Positions 24,557 to 32,340 of a stretch of DNA of 54,880 bases are shown piece by piece. The stretch is from NCBI GenBank assembly GCA_905214875.1, contig CAJMNR010000028.1, positions 1 through 54,880 on the forward strand, written 5' to 3'. A model generated the notes under the pieces. The model searched no databases. It worked only from the letters and a program-made list of their open reading frames with translations, and was not told where the DNA came from. The position numbers and the translations under genes were made by a program. Origin of the DNA: an uncultured bacterium (GTDB taxonomy: Bacteria > Bacillota > Clostridia > Lachnospirales > Lachnospiraceae). How positions within the stretch are numbered: the first letter of the stretch is position 1; each line of letters begins with the position of its first letter.

Positions 24557-26059
24557 ATGGGCAAATATATTATGGCGCTTGATCAGGGAACGACCAGTTC
24601 AAGGTGTATTATCTTTAATAAGCTTGGGAAAATCATCTCTGAGGCGAAGAAGGAATTTACACAGATTTACCCAAAGAGTGGATGGGTAGAACATGATCCG
24701 AATGAGATATGGTCTTCTATGTTAAGTGTTTTAATTGAAGCGAAGGCGAGAGTGGATATCGATGTGGCGGATATTAATTCTATCGGTATCACGAACCAGC
24801 GTGAAACAACAATTGTTTGGGATAAACGTACAGGAGAGCCAATTTATAATGCCATCGTATGGCAGTGCAGAAGAACGGCCGACATGGTAGAGCAGTTAAG
24901 AAATGATGGCTTTGACAAGGTGATTAAGGAGAAGACAGGATTACTGATCGATGCTTATTTTTCTGCGACAAAGGTCAAATGGATCTTAGATAATGTGGAA
25001 GGTGCAAGAGAGGAAGCAGAGGCTGGAAATCTTCTATTTGGAACAGTGGATACATGGCTGATGTACAAGCTTTCTAAAGGGCATGTATTTGCTACGGATT
25101 ACACGAATGCATCAAGAACCATGATGTTTAATATTCATACGTTAAGTTGGGATGATGAGATTTTAGAGAAGCTTTCTATTCCAAAGTCAATGCTTCCTGA
25201 AGTGAAATCCTCTAGTGGAATCTTTGGATATACAGATGCATCTTTAGTAGGTGGTGAAGTCCCAATTGCAGGTGTGGCAGGAGATCAGCAGGCGGCATTA
25301 TTTGGCCAATGCTGTTTTGAAAAAGGCGAGGCTAAAAATACGTATGGAACCGGATGTTTTCTTCTGATGAATACTGGAGAGCATGCGGTGCAGTCGGAAA
25401 AAGGACTTCTTACAACAATTGCAATCGGCATCGATGGAAAGATAGAATATGCATTAGAGGGAAGTGTATTCGTTGCGGGTGCAGCCATTCAATGGCTTCG
25501 TGACGAACTTCGTTTAATTAAGGATGCAGCAGACACAGAGAAATATGCGACAAGCGTTCCAAATAGCAATGGCGTATATGTTGTTCCGGCGTTTACCGGT
25601 CTTGGGGCACCATACTGGAATCCATATGCAAGAGGAACAGTCTTAGGATTGTCTCGTGGAGCGAGTAAAGAGCATTTTATAAGAGCTACGTTAGAAAGTT
25701 TGGCATATCAAACCTACGATGTGTTAAAGACAATGGAGGAGGAAGCCAATATCCATCTTGAAAAGTTAAAGGTAGATGGTGGCGCGTGCTCCAATAACTT
25801 CTTGCTACAATTCCAGGCAGATTTGTTGAATGCAGAAGTAGAACGACCACAGGTAATTGAAACTACGGCACTAGGAGCGGCCTATTTAGCGGGACTTGCA
25901 ACTGGATATTATAAAAGCCGTGCAGAGATTAAAAAGAATGTAAAAAGAGAGCGAGTATTTTATAATCAAATGGATTCAGAGACACGAGCAGATTTGATTC
26001 GCGGCTGGAAACGAGCTGTGAAGTGTGCCTGCATATGGGCAGATGATACAGTAGAATAA
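24557..26059 (+). CDS. glpK: Glycerol kinase
   Basis: The 500-residue protein is a full-length FGGY kinase. It begins with the phosphate-binding loop MALDQGTTSSRCIIF, and has GITNQRETTIVWD, the glycerol-binding WQCRRTADM, and C-terminal VDGGACSNNFLLQFQADLL. It phosphorylates glycerol to glycerol 3-phosphate in the cytoplasm. A His residue for PTS control, found in many Firmicutes around residue 230 in an FFGHTG-like loop, is not evident; the region reads SSSGIFGYTDASLV. It stands alone; no glpF or glpD is adjacent. AAAGGAG precedes the ATG. Confidence 0.96.
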   Translation: MGKYIMALDQGTTSSRCIIFNKLGKIISEAKKEFTQIYPKSGWVEHDPNEIWSSMLSVLIEAKARVDIDVADINSIGITNQRETTIVWDKRTGEPIYNAIVWQCRRTADMVEQLRNDGFDKVIKEKTGLLIDAYFSATKVKWILDNVEGAREEAEAGNLLFGTVDTWLMYKLSKGHVFATDYTNASRTMMFNIHTLSWDDEILEKLSIPKSMLPEVKSSSGIFGYTDASLVGGEVPIAGVAGDQQAALFGQCCFEKGEAKNTYGTGCFLLMNTGEHAVQSEKGLLTTIAIGIDGKIEYALEGSVFVAGAAIQWLRDELRLIKDAADTEKYATSVPNSNGVYVVPAFTGLGAPYWNPYARGTVLGLSRGASKEHFIRATLESLAYQTYDVLKTMEEEANIHLEKLKVDGGACSNNFLLQFQADLLNAEVERPQVIETTALGAAYLAGLATGYYKSRAEIKKNVKRERVFYNQMDSETRADLIRGWKRAVKCACIWADDTVE

Positions 26060-26118
26060 CAAAAGGCATTTCGTTAGACAAGGGGAATACCTAGACTGAT
26101 GAGATGCCTTTTTGTTCC
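26058..26118. terminator. glpK terminator
   Basis: AACAAAAGGCAT pairs with ATGCCTTTTTGTT; the stem carries its own A- and T-runs. It also covers the downstream end of the PadR remnant on the other strand. Confidence 0.85.
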
Positions 26119-26149
26119 TTTGTTTGTAATACTTCTTTTGTATTTGGAA

Positions 26150-26301
26150 AGCTACAAAAATATTGTCGATGTATGCTTGGATTACCTCCATGATTACTCC
26201 GTAATAAGAGGTGATATATCCGTTTTTTTCTAGTCGATTAAAGGCAGAGTATATAGCAGAAATAAATCGTTATAACCTTTTAGGACATCGCTACTGATCA
26301 T
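26150..26301 (-). pseudogene. PadR-family regulator remnant
   Basis: Reading leftward from ATG at 26301, behind GAAGGTG, the frame gives MISSDVLKGYNDLFLLYTL, the typical start of PadR proteins, and stops at 26230. The adjacent frame continues with FNRLEKNGYITSYYG, which matches the RLEKNG segment of the PadR winged helix. About 40 residues between them, and the C-terminal helices, are missing or unrecognisable. The gene thus appears to be decayed by an internal deletion with frameshift. The 480-base gap between glpK and asnS holds only this remnant, its operator, the glpK terminator and the asnS promoter. Confidence 0.6.
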
Positions 26302-26319
26302 GTTTCACCTTCTTTTTAC

Positions 26320-26338
26320 TACTACGATAGACGTAGTA
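26320..26338. promoter_or_regulatory. Palindromic operator in front of the PadR remnant
   Basis: TACTACG and CGTAGTA form a perfect 7-5-7 palindrome, 18 bases upstream of the remnant start codon. Location and symmetry suggest the autoregulatory operator of the lost regulator. Confidence 0.55.
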
Positions 26339-26437
26339 CATCTGATGGAGTAATAGTAGTGTGAATGAAAAAAGTTGGAAAAGTTAATAAAATATGTAAA
26401 TTATTTAATTTACTTAAGTGAAAAACCGTCATAAGCC

Positions 26438-26465
26438 TTGTAATAAAAGAGTTTTATGGTAAAAT
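26438..26465 (+). promoter_or_regulatory. asnS promoter candidate
   Basis: TTGTAA and TAAAAT are 16 bases apart; transcription would start near 26472. Confidence 0.5.
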
Positions 26466-26480
26466 AAAAATATTAATTGA

Positions 26481-26513
26481 CAAGTAAGTGATCGAACAAT
26501 CGCGGATTACTTG
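26481..26513 (+). other. Hairpin in the asnS leader
   Basis: CAAGTAA at 26481-26487 pairs with TTACTTG at 26507-26513, 9 bases after the predicted transcription start. No T-box features (specifier loop, GGGTGG box) are present, so it is not a tRNA-sensing leader. Confidence 0.4.
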
Positions 26514-26539
26514 AATTTAGACAGGTAAGGAGATTTAAA

Positions 26540-27934
26540 ATGGAACTAGTAACGATACGTGACTTATATCGTAATAAAGAAAATTATATTGGAAAAACCA
26601 TCTCCATCGGAGGCTGGGTTAGAAGTAATAGAGATCAGAAAGCATTTGGTTTTATCGTAGTAAATGACGGTAGTTTCTTTGAAACATTACAGGTGGTTTA
26701 CAGTGCTGATAAACTTGAAAACTTTGCTGAAATTGCAAAATTAAACATCGGTTCTGCCGTAGTAGTAAAAGGACAGTTAGTAGCAACTCCAAATGCAAAA
26801 CAGCCTTTTGAAATTCAAGCAGACGAAGTATTAGTAGAAGGATTATCTACAAGTGATTATCCATTACAGAAGAAACGTCATACGTTAGAATACCTTCGTA
26901 CGATTGCTCATTTACGTCCAAGAACAAATACGTTCCAAGCAGTATTTAGAGTACGTTCCTTAATTGCTTATGCAATTCACCAATATTTCCAAGAAAGAAA
27001 CTTTGTATATGTACACACTCCATTAATCACAGGCAGTGACTGTGAAGGTGCTGGTGAAATGTTCAGAGTAACAACTCTTGACCTTAACAACCTTCCAATG
27101 ACTGAAGATGGAAAAGTTAATGACAAAGAAGATTTCTTTGGTAAAGAAACAAACTTAACAGTAAGTGGTCAGTTAAATGGTGAAACTTATGCTTGTGCAT
27201 TCCGTAACATCTATACATTCGGACCTACATTTAGAGCAGAAAACTCTAATACAACTCGTCATGCAGCTGAGTTCTGGATGATCGAACCTGAAATCGCTTT
27301 CGCTGATTTAGAAGATGATATGATTCTTGCAGAAGGTATGCTTAAATATGTAATCAATTACGTATTAGAACATGCTCCAGAAGAAATGAACTTCTTCAAC
27401 CAGTTCATCGATAAAGGATTATTAGAACGTCTTAACCATGTTAAAAATGCAGATTTCGGTCGTGTAACTTATACAGAAGCTATCGAAATCCTTGAAAAAG
27501 TAAATGATCGCTTTGAATATAAAGTTAGCTGGGGATGTGATCTTCAGACAGAACATGAACGTTACTTAACAGAAGAAGTATTCAAGAAACCTGTTTTCGT
27601 AACTGATTATCCAAAAGATATTAAAGCATTCTATATGAAGATGAATGATGATAATAAGACTGTTGCAGCTATGGACTTATTAGTTCCTGGTATCGGTGAA
27701 ATCATCGGCGGTAGCCAAAGAGAAGATGATTATGATAAATTAGTTGTACGTATGAATGAATTAGGCCTTAAAGAAGAAGATTACGGATTCTATCTTGATC
27801 TTCGTAAATATGGTTCAGTTCGTCATGCAGGTTTTGGTCTTGGTTTCGAGCGTTGCGTTATGTACCTTACTGGTATGGGCAATATCAGAGACGTTATTCC
27901 ATTCCCACGTACAGTTAATAACTGTGAATTATAG
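26540..27934 (+). CDS. asnS: Asparaginyl-tRNA synthetase
   Basis: The 464-residue enzyme has an N-terminal OB-fold anticodon domain (GGWVRSNRDQKAFGFIVVNDGS) and a class II catalytic core with motif 2 (FGPTFRAENSNTTRHAAEFWMIEPE) region and motif 3 (GFGLGFERCVMYLTG). The residue pattern after FRAENS marks AsnRS rather than AspRS. It charges tRNA-Asn directly. The start follows AAGGAG. The gene is alone between its promoter and a terminator, with codon use typical of strongly expressed genes. Confidence 0.97.
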   Translation: MELVTIRDLYRNKENYIGKTISIGGWVRSNRDQKAFGFIVVNDGSFFETLQVVYSADKLENFAEIAKLNIGSAVVVKGQLVATPNAKQPFEIQADEVLVEGLSTSDYPLQKKRHTLEYLRTIAHLRPRTNTFQAVFRVRSLIAYAIHQYFQERNFVYVHTPLITGSDCEGAGEMFRVTTLDLNNLPMTEDGKVNDKEDFFGKETNLTVSGQLNGETYACAFRNIYTFGPTFRAENSNTTRHAAEFWMIEPEIAFADLEDDMILAEGMLKYVINYVLEHAPEEMNFFNQFIDKGLLERLNHVKNADFGRVTYTEAIEILEKVNDRFEYKVSWGCDLQTEHERYLTEEVFKKPVFVTDYPKDIKAFYMKMNDDNKTVAAMDLLVPGIGEIIGGSQREDDYDKLVVRMNELGLKEEDYGFYLDLRKYGSVRHAGFGLGFERCVMYLTGMGNIRDVIPFPRTVNNCEL

Positions 27935-27995
27935 GAGAAACTGAGGACGGTGCCTTTCGATGAAAGCAGGCTTTTATCTGGTACTGTGGGAAATG

Positions 27996-28039
27996 AAAGA
28001 GCTAGGTGCGCGATACGCATACCTAGCTCTTTTATTTTT
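27996..28039 (+). terminator. asnS terminator
   Basis: AAAGAGCTAGGT pairs with ACCTAGCTCTTT, extended inward by TGCG/CGCA, then a T-rich tail. Confidence 0.9.
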
Positions 28040-28117
28040 CAAGGAGTGGGGCGCTATAGAGAGCTAGGTGGCTCTAGAAAAAAGCACAGGTTGGGTTAAG
28101 AAGGAGAGGAGAAGTAT

Positions 28118-28438
28118 ATGAGTGATAGTGTGGGGTTTGGTATTTGGTTGGTTGTAATGGGAATGATTCTAGTGTTAATGAGTCCTCTTTATTTTAAGTT
28201 TCCAAAGTTTATGGTGGGGAAGAACATATGGTATGATGTGAGGATTGGAATGGAAGCAGAATACATTCGATTATGTTTTGTTTCAGATATAATCCAAGGC
28301 ATTTTGATGACGATTACTGGTGGAATAGTTTTGTTGGGGGCAAATCCTGTTGTTATGTTTTGTGTGCTACTAGGAATTAGTTGCATTAATGGATTAGTAC
28401 ATAGAAAGAAAAGAAAGAAATACTTTCGAGGTGAATAA
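28118..28438 (+). CDS. Small membrane protein of unknown function
   Basis: A 106-residue protein with two clear hydrophobic segments: residues 7-25 (FGIWLVVMGMILVLMSPLY) and about 56-90 (two adjacent stretches split by a short turn). The C-terminus is strongly basic (RKKRKKYFRG), which would lie in the cytoplasm. I recognise no family. AAGGAGAGGAG precedes the ATG. It sits alone between terminators, so its context gives no functional hint. Confidence 0.6.
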   Translation: MSDSVGFGIWLVVMGMILVLMSPLYFKFPKFMVGKNIWYDVRIGMEAEYIRLCFVSDIIQGILMTITGGIVLLGANPVVMFCVLLGISCINGLVHRKKRKKYFRGE

Positions 28439-28464
28439 AAAAACGCCCATTCAGGGCGTTTTTT
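28437..28464. terminator. Bidirectional terminator between convergent genes
   Basis: AAAAAACGCCC and GGGCGTTTTTT are perfectly complementary around a 5-base loop. It serves both the small membrane protein gene and queT. Confidence 0.92.
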
Positions 28465-28494
28465 ATATGGGAGTTTTGCAAGCAAAACTCTATG

Positions 28495-28986
28495 TTAATA
28501 TTTTTTGAAGATTACATTTCTATATGGGATTAACGCAAGTAATAGGATTGTTCCTAAGATTCCTGCGGAAATTACTTCACCGGCACCTACGGTTGCCATT
28601 AAAAATGGTAAGCTGTCGGTAATTCCATATGCTTTTTGTAATACGATAGGTACAATTATGATATTTGCAAGGATTGGAGGAAGTGCAACTAAGTACTTGA
28701 AATTTCTTAAGTAGTAGCTTCCGAAAGCACCTAATAAGGTTGCAAGAGTTCCAAAGATAATATCTGGAAGTGGACATCCTGTTAGGATATTGCTTAGTAA
28801 GCATCCAATCGTTAATCCTGGAATTGCAGCAGGTGTGAAGAATGGTAAGATCGTTAAAGCTTCAGAAAGTCTTACCTGGATTACACCATTTGCTAATCCA
28901 AAAAAGTTACAAATATACGTAAGGACTACGTATAGGGCTGCAATCATTGCCCCCTCTACTAAATGTAGATTGCGTTTGTTTGTCAT
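28495..28986 (-). CDS. queT: Queuosine precursor ECF transporter substrate-binding subunit QueT
   Basis: A 163-residue membrane protein with about five hydrophobic helices. It contains the family stretch GVIQVRLSEALTILPFF followed by PAAIPGLTIGCLLSN. This matches QueT, the S component that works with the shared ECF ATPase module to import preQ1 or related queuosine precursors. No ECF module genes are nearby, as expected for group II systems. The preQ1-I-like riboswitch directly upstream agrees with this substrate. The AAAGGAG ribosome site lies at the edge of that structure. Confidence 0.9.
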   Translation of the reverse strand: MTNKRNLHLVEGAMIAALYVVLTYICNFFGLANGVIQVRLSEALTILPFFTPAAIPGLTIGCLLSNILTGCPLPDIIFGTLATLLGAFGSYYLRNFKYLVALPPILANIIIVPIVLQKAYGITDSLPFLMATVGAGEVISAGILGTILLLALIPYRNVIFKKY

Positions 28987-28997
28987 ATGAGATTCTC

Positions 28998-29042
28998 TCC
29001 TTTAGTTTTGTTTTACGAGTGGAAGGTCTCGAACACTCGAAC
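28998..29042 (-). promoter_or_regulatory. preQ1-I-like riboswitch controlling queT
   Basis: On the minus strand CGAGTG (29034-29039) pairs with CACTCG (29016-29021). The loop begins GTTCGAG, as in the class I motif GTTCTAG. An A-rich tail ending AAAACTAA runs into the AAAGGAG ribosome site, as in the known pseudoknot where the tail pairs with the loop. Ligand binding would hide the ribosome site and stop translation. The loop differs from the usual ACACCC core. Confidence 0.72.
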
Positions 29043-29048
29043 TCTATG

Positions 29049-29076
29049 ATTATACCATACATTAAAAAAATGTAAA
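29049..29076 (-). promoter_or_regulatory. queT promoter
   Basis: On the minus strand TTTACA and a perfect TATAAT are 16 bases apart. The predicted transcript starts right at the riboswitch. Confidence 0.75.
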
Positions 29077-29144
29077 GCGAGGATTTCCATTTTTATCATG
29101 TAATAAATCAGTAGAGGTTCGGAAAAACTACAACTGTATATCAA

Positions 29145-29174
29145 TTGAGATTTCACTTATAGAGAGTATATAAT
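29145..29174 (+). promoter_or_regulatory. Promoter of an orphan transcript
   Basis: TTGAGA and a perfect TATAAT are 18 bases apart. No coding region follows before the terminator at 29396-29436. Confidence 0.55.
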
Positions 29175-29180
29175 GGAATT

Positions 29181-29437
29181 AGAACAAAGATGTATTTTCT
29201 TGTTAGAAAGTATATAGGTTTCTACAAAACAGCACGGGAAGGAATGTTAACATATCACAAATGCAACACCCTTCTTATATCCTTATAATTGTGTATGATT
29301 CGTCAGGAAGTTATACATAATACAGAAGTTAGAGTGACGAAATGTCAACTTGCACCACTTTATTAAGTATGTTCCGATGCTTGTTTTGAAAGGGGAGGAG
29401 ATTGCCAGTGTTATCATACGAGGCAGTCTCCTTTTTC
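29181..29437 (+). ncRNA. Candidate non-coding RNA of about 256 nt
   Basis: A strong promoter upstream and an intrinsic terminator at the end frame a stretch without a coding frame on either strand. Internal complementarity includes TTCGTCA with TGACGAA (near 29298-29343) and GAAGG with CCTTC. I could not match it to 6S RNA, tmRNA, RNase P RNA, SRP RNA or any riboswitch that I know. It could also be an attenuated leader for the GH18 gene further downstream. Confidence 0.4.
29396..29436 (+). terminator. Terminator of the candidate ncRNA
   Basis: AGGAGATTGCC pairs with GGCAGTCTCCT with one G-T pair, and five T follow. Confidence 0.8.
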
Positions 29438-29438
29438 A

Positions 29439-29478
29439 ATTGTTAGGAAATTTCTCTGTCGAGCTCTTTCCTAACAAT
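29439..29478. repeat. Perfect 12-bp inverted repeat
   Basis: ATTGTTAGGAAA and TTTCCTAACAAT are perfectly complementary around 16 bases. It lies directly after the ncRNA terminator. An A-run follows on the plus strand; no T-run follows, so it is not a clear rightward terminator. Confidence 0.6.
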
Positions 29479-29483
29479 AAAAA

Positions 29484-29506
29484 ATGTCCCAAAAAGCGGG
29501 ACGTGT
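29484..29506 (-). terminator. Minus-strand hairpin with T-run
   Basis: GTCCC and GGGAC flank a 7-base loop. On the minus strand the stem is followed by A and six T, the form of a terminator for leftward transcription, although no leftward gene lies to its right. Confidence 0.45.
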
Positions 29507-29609
29507 GATGCGGTTCGCAAACATTCTGAAATGCATTGAGAAAGCTATATATTTTGAACAAATAGCAAAATATAAAAAATATGAAAAAGTGTAGAAAAAT
29601 GACAAAATA

Positions 29610-29643
29610 TTGCCTAGTGTTAGGCCCTGCTTTATGTTATACT
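29610..29643 (+). promoter_or_regulatory. GH18 gene promoter with palindrome
   Basis: TTGCCT and TATGTT are 17 bases apart; an overlapping TGTTATACT gives an alternative extended -10. The palindrome GCCTAGTGTTAGGC at 29612-29625 sits on the -35 and spacer, where a repressor could bind. Confidence 0.5.
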
Positions 29644-29715
29644 TTTATCTAATAAGTGTTTAAAAAAGCAAGCGAAATGAAGTGAAACATAGAATCGTGT
29701 AGGAGGGTACACAGC

Positions 29716-31431
29716 ATGTCGAAGAAACAAAAACAGCTTATCACTTCCATACTTGCCGTAGCAATAGTTGTTGTGGTTGCAGTAATTGCAATCGTTATAA
29801 AGATTACGCCAAGTAAAGAAGTAAAGGATTTAAATGAGTATTATCAAGTAAATGATGATGAGATGCTGATTTTTATGGAAGATCAGCAGTATGAGGAAAA
29901 GGGCCTTTATGTAGATAACCAAGTATACTTAGATTATAATACTGTAATCACAGAGATAAATAAGCGCTTTTACTGGGATAGTTATGAGAAGGTGTTATCG
30001 TTAACAACACCGACAGAAATCATCAAAGTTTCGATTGGGAAAAAAACATATAACGTAAATAAGAGTAAAGAAAAAGTAGAGTATGAGATTGTAAGACAAA
30101 AAGATGATAAGATTTACATTGCACTAGACTTTGTTAAGAAATACTCTAATGTTGAGTATCAAAAGTTCTTAGATCCAAATCGTGTTATGATTAACTGCCA
30201 TTGGGGACAGGAATATCAATATGCACAGGCAGATAAGGCAGTCAGTGTACGTACAGAACCAGATATCAAAAGTCCAATTTTAGCAGATGTAAATCCAGGT
30301 GGATTATTCATTTATGCAAATTGTGAGGGAGAAAGTGCATCAAATGGATTTGTTAAAGTGATCACGGAAGATGGAGTAATTGGTTATGTAAGAAGTAAAT
30401 ACTTAATGGACTCTTATTATCTGAAGTTAGAAAATGATTATAAAGAACCAGAGTATACAAGTATTAAGAGTGATAAGACAATTAATATGGCATGGCACCA
30501 AGTATTTGGTAATTCCGGAGCGAACCAGTTAGAAAGTCTTATTTCTAAAGCAAAAGGGCTTAATGTCATTAGTCCAACATGGTTTACTCTAAAAAATAAT
30601 GATGGTGAGATTAACAGTCTTGCTGACGAACAGTATGTAAAGAAAGCACATGACAAAGGGATTCAAGTATGGGCTTTGATTAATGATATTGATAATGAAA
30701 CAAAGATCGATCGTGCTAAATTATTAGGAAAGACATCAAGCAGAGAACGACTAATTAATAATCTGATTGCAGAAGCAATTAGTAAGAATATTGATGGTAT
30801 TAATTTAGACTTTGAGAACATTTCTGCGGATTCTGCAAAAGCATATCTTGCATTTGTAAGAGAATTATCTGTGAAATGTCGTAACAATGGAATTGTGCTA
30901 TCCATTGATAACTATACTCCTGAAGCTTACAATACATTTTATGATATTGAGGAACAAGGAATTGTTGCAGATTATGTAGTAATTATGGCATATGATGAAC
31001 ATTATCAGGGATCTGAGGAAAGTGGATCTGTTTCTTCGATTAGTTTTGTAAAGAATGCTCTTACCAATACGATCAGTGACGTTCCAGCAGAAAAAGTAAT
31101 TATGGCTCTTCCATTCTATACGAGATTATGGAAAGAAACAAAGAGTGGAGATGGAGTCAAAGTTTCTTCTGAAGCATATAACATGGTGAATGCTGCAAAA
31201 TTAATGCAAGACAAAGGTGTTACCTTAGAGTGGAATGAAGAAATTGGACAATATTATGGCCAGTATAAAGAGGATAATGCAACTTATAAGATGTGGCTTG
31301 AGGATGAGAAGTCTTATGAACTAAAACTTCAGACGGTATTCTCAGAAAAAATCGCAGGTGTGAGTGCATGGAAACTCGGTTTAGAACTAGATAGCGTATG
31401 GAATAGCATTAGTAAATATACAAGTAAATAA
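29716..31431 (+). CDS. Membrane-anchored glycoside hydrolase family 18 protein with SH3b domain
   Basis: The 571-residue protein starts with a basic stretch and one membrane segment (about 9-28, VAIVVVVAVIAIVIKI), so the rest lies outside the cell. A beta-rich region resembling copper-amine-oxidase-like N-terminal domains (about 55-165) precedes a bacterial SH3 domain (about 174-232, VSVRTEPDIKSP). The GH18 barrel (about 245-570) has DGINLDFE, in which the catalytic Glu is kept and the usual second Asp of DxxDxDxE is Asn. Such proteins bind or cleave peptidoglycan or spore cortex sugars. The neighbouring cwlD gene fits a role in cell wall or spores, although the exact substrate is unknown. 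Confidence 0.85.
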   Translation: MSKKQKQLITSILAVAIVVVVAVIAIVIKITPSKEVKDLNEYYQVNDDEMLIFMEDQQYEEKGLYVDNQVYLDYNTVITEINKRFYWDSYEKVLSLTTPTEIIKVSIGKKTYNVNKSKEKVEYEIVRQKDDKIYIALDFVKKYSNVEYQKFLDPNRVMINCHWGQEYQYAQADKAVSVRTEPDIKSPILADVNPGGLFIYANCEGESASNGFVKVITEDGVIGYVRSKYLMDSYYLKLENDYKEPEYTSIKSDKTINMAWHQVFGNSGANQLESLISKAKGLNVISPTWFTLKNNDGEINSLADEQYVKKAHDKGIQVWALINDIDNETKIDRAKLLGKTSSRERLINNLIAEAISKNIDGINLDFENISADSAKAYLAFVRELSVKCRNNGIVLSIDNYTPEAYNTFYDIEEQGIVADYVVIMAYDEHYQGSEESGSVSSISFVKNALTNTISDVPAEKVIMALPFYTRLWKETKSGDGVKVSSEAYNMVNAAKLMQDKGVTLEWNEEIGQYYGQYKEDNATYKMWLEDEKSYELKLQTVFSEKIAGVSAWKLGLELDSVWNSISKYTSK

Positions 31432-31440
31432 TGAGTAGAA

Positions 31441-31478
31441 AGAGGCAGTCATGCAGTAAGAAGCAAGGCTGCCTTTTC
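31441..31478 (+). terminator. GH18 gene terminator
   Basis: AGGCAG pairs with CTGCCT, followed by a T-run. Confidence 0.7.
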
Positions 31479-31514
31479 GTTTGTACCAAAGTACACGCTC
31501 CAGTCCTATAAAAT

Positions 31515-31543
31515 GAATAAGTGAGTACAAAAAGTCATAAAAT
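31515..31543 (+). promoter_or_regulatory. Sigma-E-like sporulation promoter of cwlD
   Basis: GAATA and CATAAAAT are separated by 16 bases, which fits the mother-cell sigma-E pattern (GHATA, CATANANT). The -10 also fits sigma-K. CwlD of B. subtilis is known to be sigma-E dependent. Confidence 0.55.
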
Positions 31544-31571
31544 ATAAAAATGCAATAAAGGACTTTTATCT

Positions 31572-32270
31572 ATGAAGAAGTATGGAAGAATATTTTTTGT
31601 AATTATGGTGGCAGTGTGTATCGGCCTTATGATACCAATTGAATCGAGTGTGACAACAGCCATTCGCATGGCAATGCAAAGGGATAATAAGCTGATTGTC
31701 ATAGATCCTGGCCATGGTGGATTTGATCCGGGAAAAGTAGGGGTAAACGATGCCCTGGAAAAGGACGTGAACTTAAGCATCTCATTTAAGCTAAAGACAG
31801 CTCTTGAGAAAGAGGGGTATGAAGTTTTACTTACTAGGACAACAGATACTGGATTGAATACTAAAACAGATAAGAGCAAGAAAAGTTCAGATATGAGAAA
31901 TCGTGTGAAAATTATTAATGATGCCAAACCATTTTTAGCAATTAGCATTCACCAGAACAGTTATACTTCTGAAGGTGTTAAAGGTGCCCAGGTATTTTAT
32001 CATAAGCTATCGGACGAGGGAAAGGTTCTTGCAGATATCATTCAGGAGCAGATAAAGACAGAAATCAATGATGGAAATAAGCGTATGGCCAAGGCAAATG
32101 ATAATTATTATATGCTTAAGAAGTCAGAATGTCCGCTTGTTATCGTGGAATGTGGTTTCCTTTCAAACAACGCAGAGGCAAAACTTTTGGTTGATGAAGC
32201 ATACCAGGAAAAGATAGCAAATGCAATCGTGAACGGGGTTAAGAAGTATAGTGAACAAAGCAACCGCTGA
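31572..32270 (+). CDS. cwlD: N-acetylmuramoyl-L-alanine amidase CwlD (spore cortex)
   Basis: The 232-residue protein has an N-terminal signal-anchor (about 7-24) and one Amidase_3 domain. Zinc-site motifs are visible: DPGHGG, the Glu in LEKDVNL, SIHQNS and the catalytic Glu in VECGFLSN. The length and lack of cell-wall-binding repeats match CwlD, which removes peptide side chains so that muramic-delta-lactam can be formed in spore cortex. The promoter of mother-cell type supports this. The next gene has its own promoter. Confidence 0.88.
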   Translation: MKKYGRIFFVIMVAVCIGLMIPIESSVTTAIRMAMQRDNKLIVIDPGHGGFDPGKVGVNDALEKDVNLSISFKLKTALEKEGYEVLLTRTTDTGLNTKTDKSKKSSDMRNRVKIINDAKPFLAISIHQNSYTSEGVKGAQVFYHKLSDEGKVLADIIQEQIKTEINDGNKRMAKANDNYYMLKKSECPLVIVECGFLSNNAEAKLLVDEAYQEKIANAIVNGVKKYSEQSNR

Positions 32271-32281
32271 CAGGAGTTTCC

Positions 32282-32310
32282 TTGCTATTACAGGACTGTA
32301 GTGGTATAAT
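32282..32310 (+). promoter_or_regulatory. Promoter of the ywlC-ywlE-rpiB group
   Basis: TTGCTA and a perfect TATAAT are 17 bases apart; transcription would start about 24 bases before the TTG start. Confidence 0.7.
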
Positions 32311-32340
32311 GCAATCGAATAACGAAAGTAGGGATATGAT

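Noticed and set aside
25976..26191. Leftward 71-residue open frame at the end of glpK
   Set aside because: It overlaps glpK and its terminator. Its first residues are explained better as the tail of the PadR remnant than as a separate gene.
26466..26539. T-box leader for asnS
   Set aside because: There is a hairpin, but no conserved T-box sequence and no terminator before the gene.
29181..29437. 6S RNA
   Set aside because: Length is about right, but I could not find convincing pairing of the two ends around a central open region.
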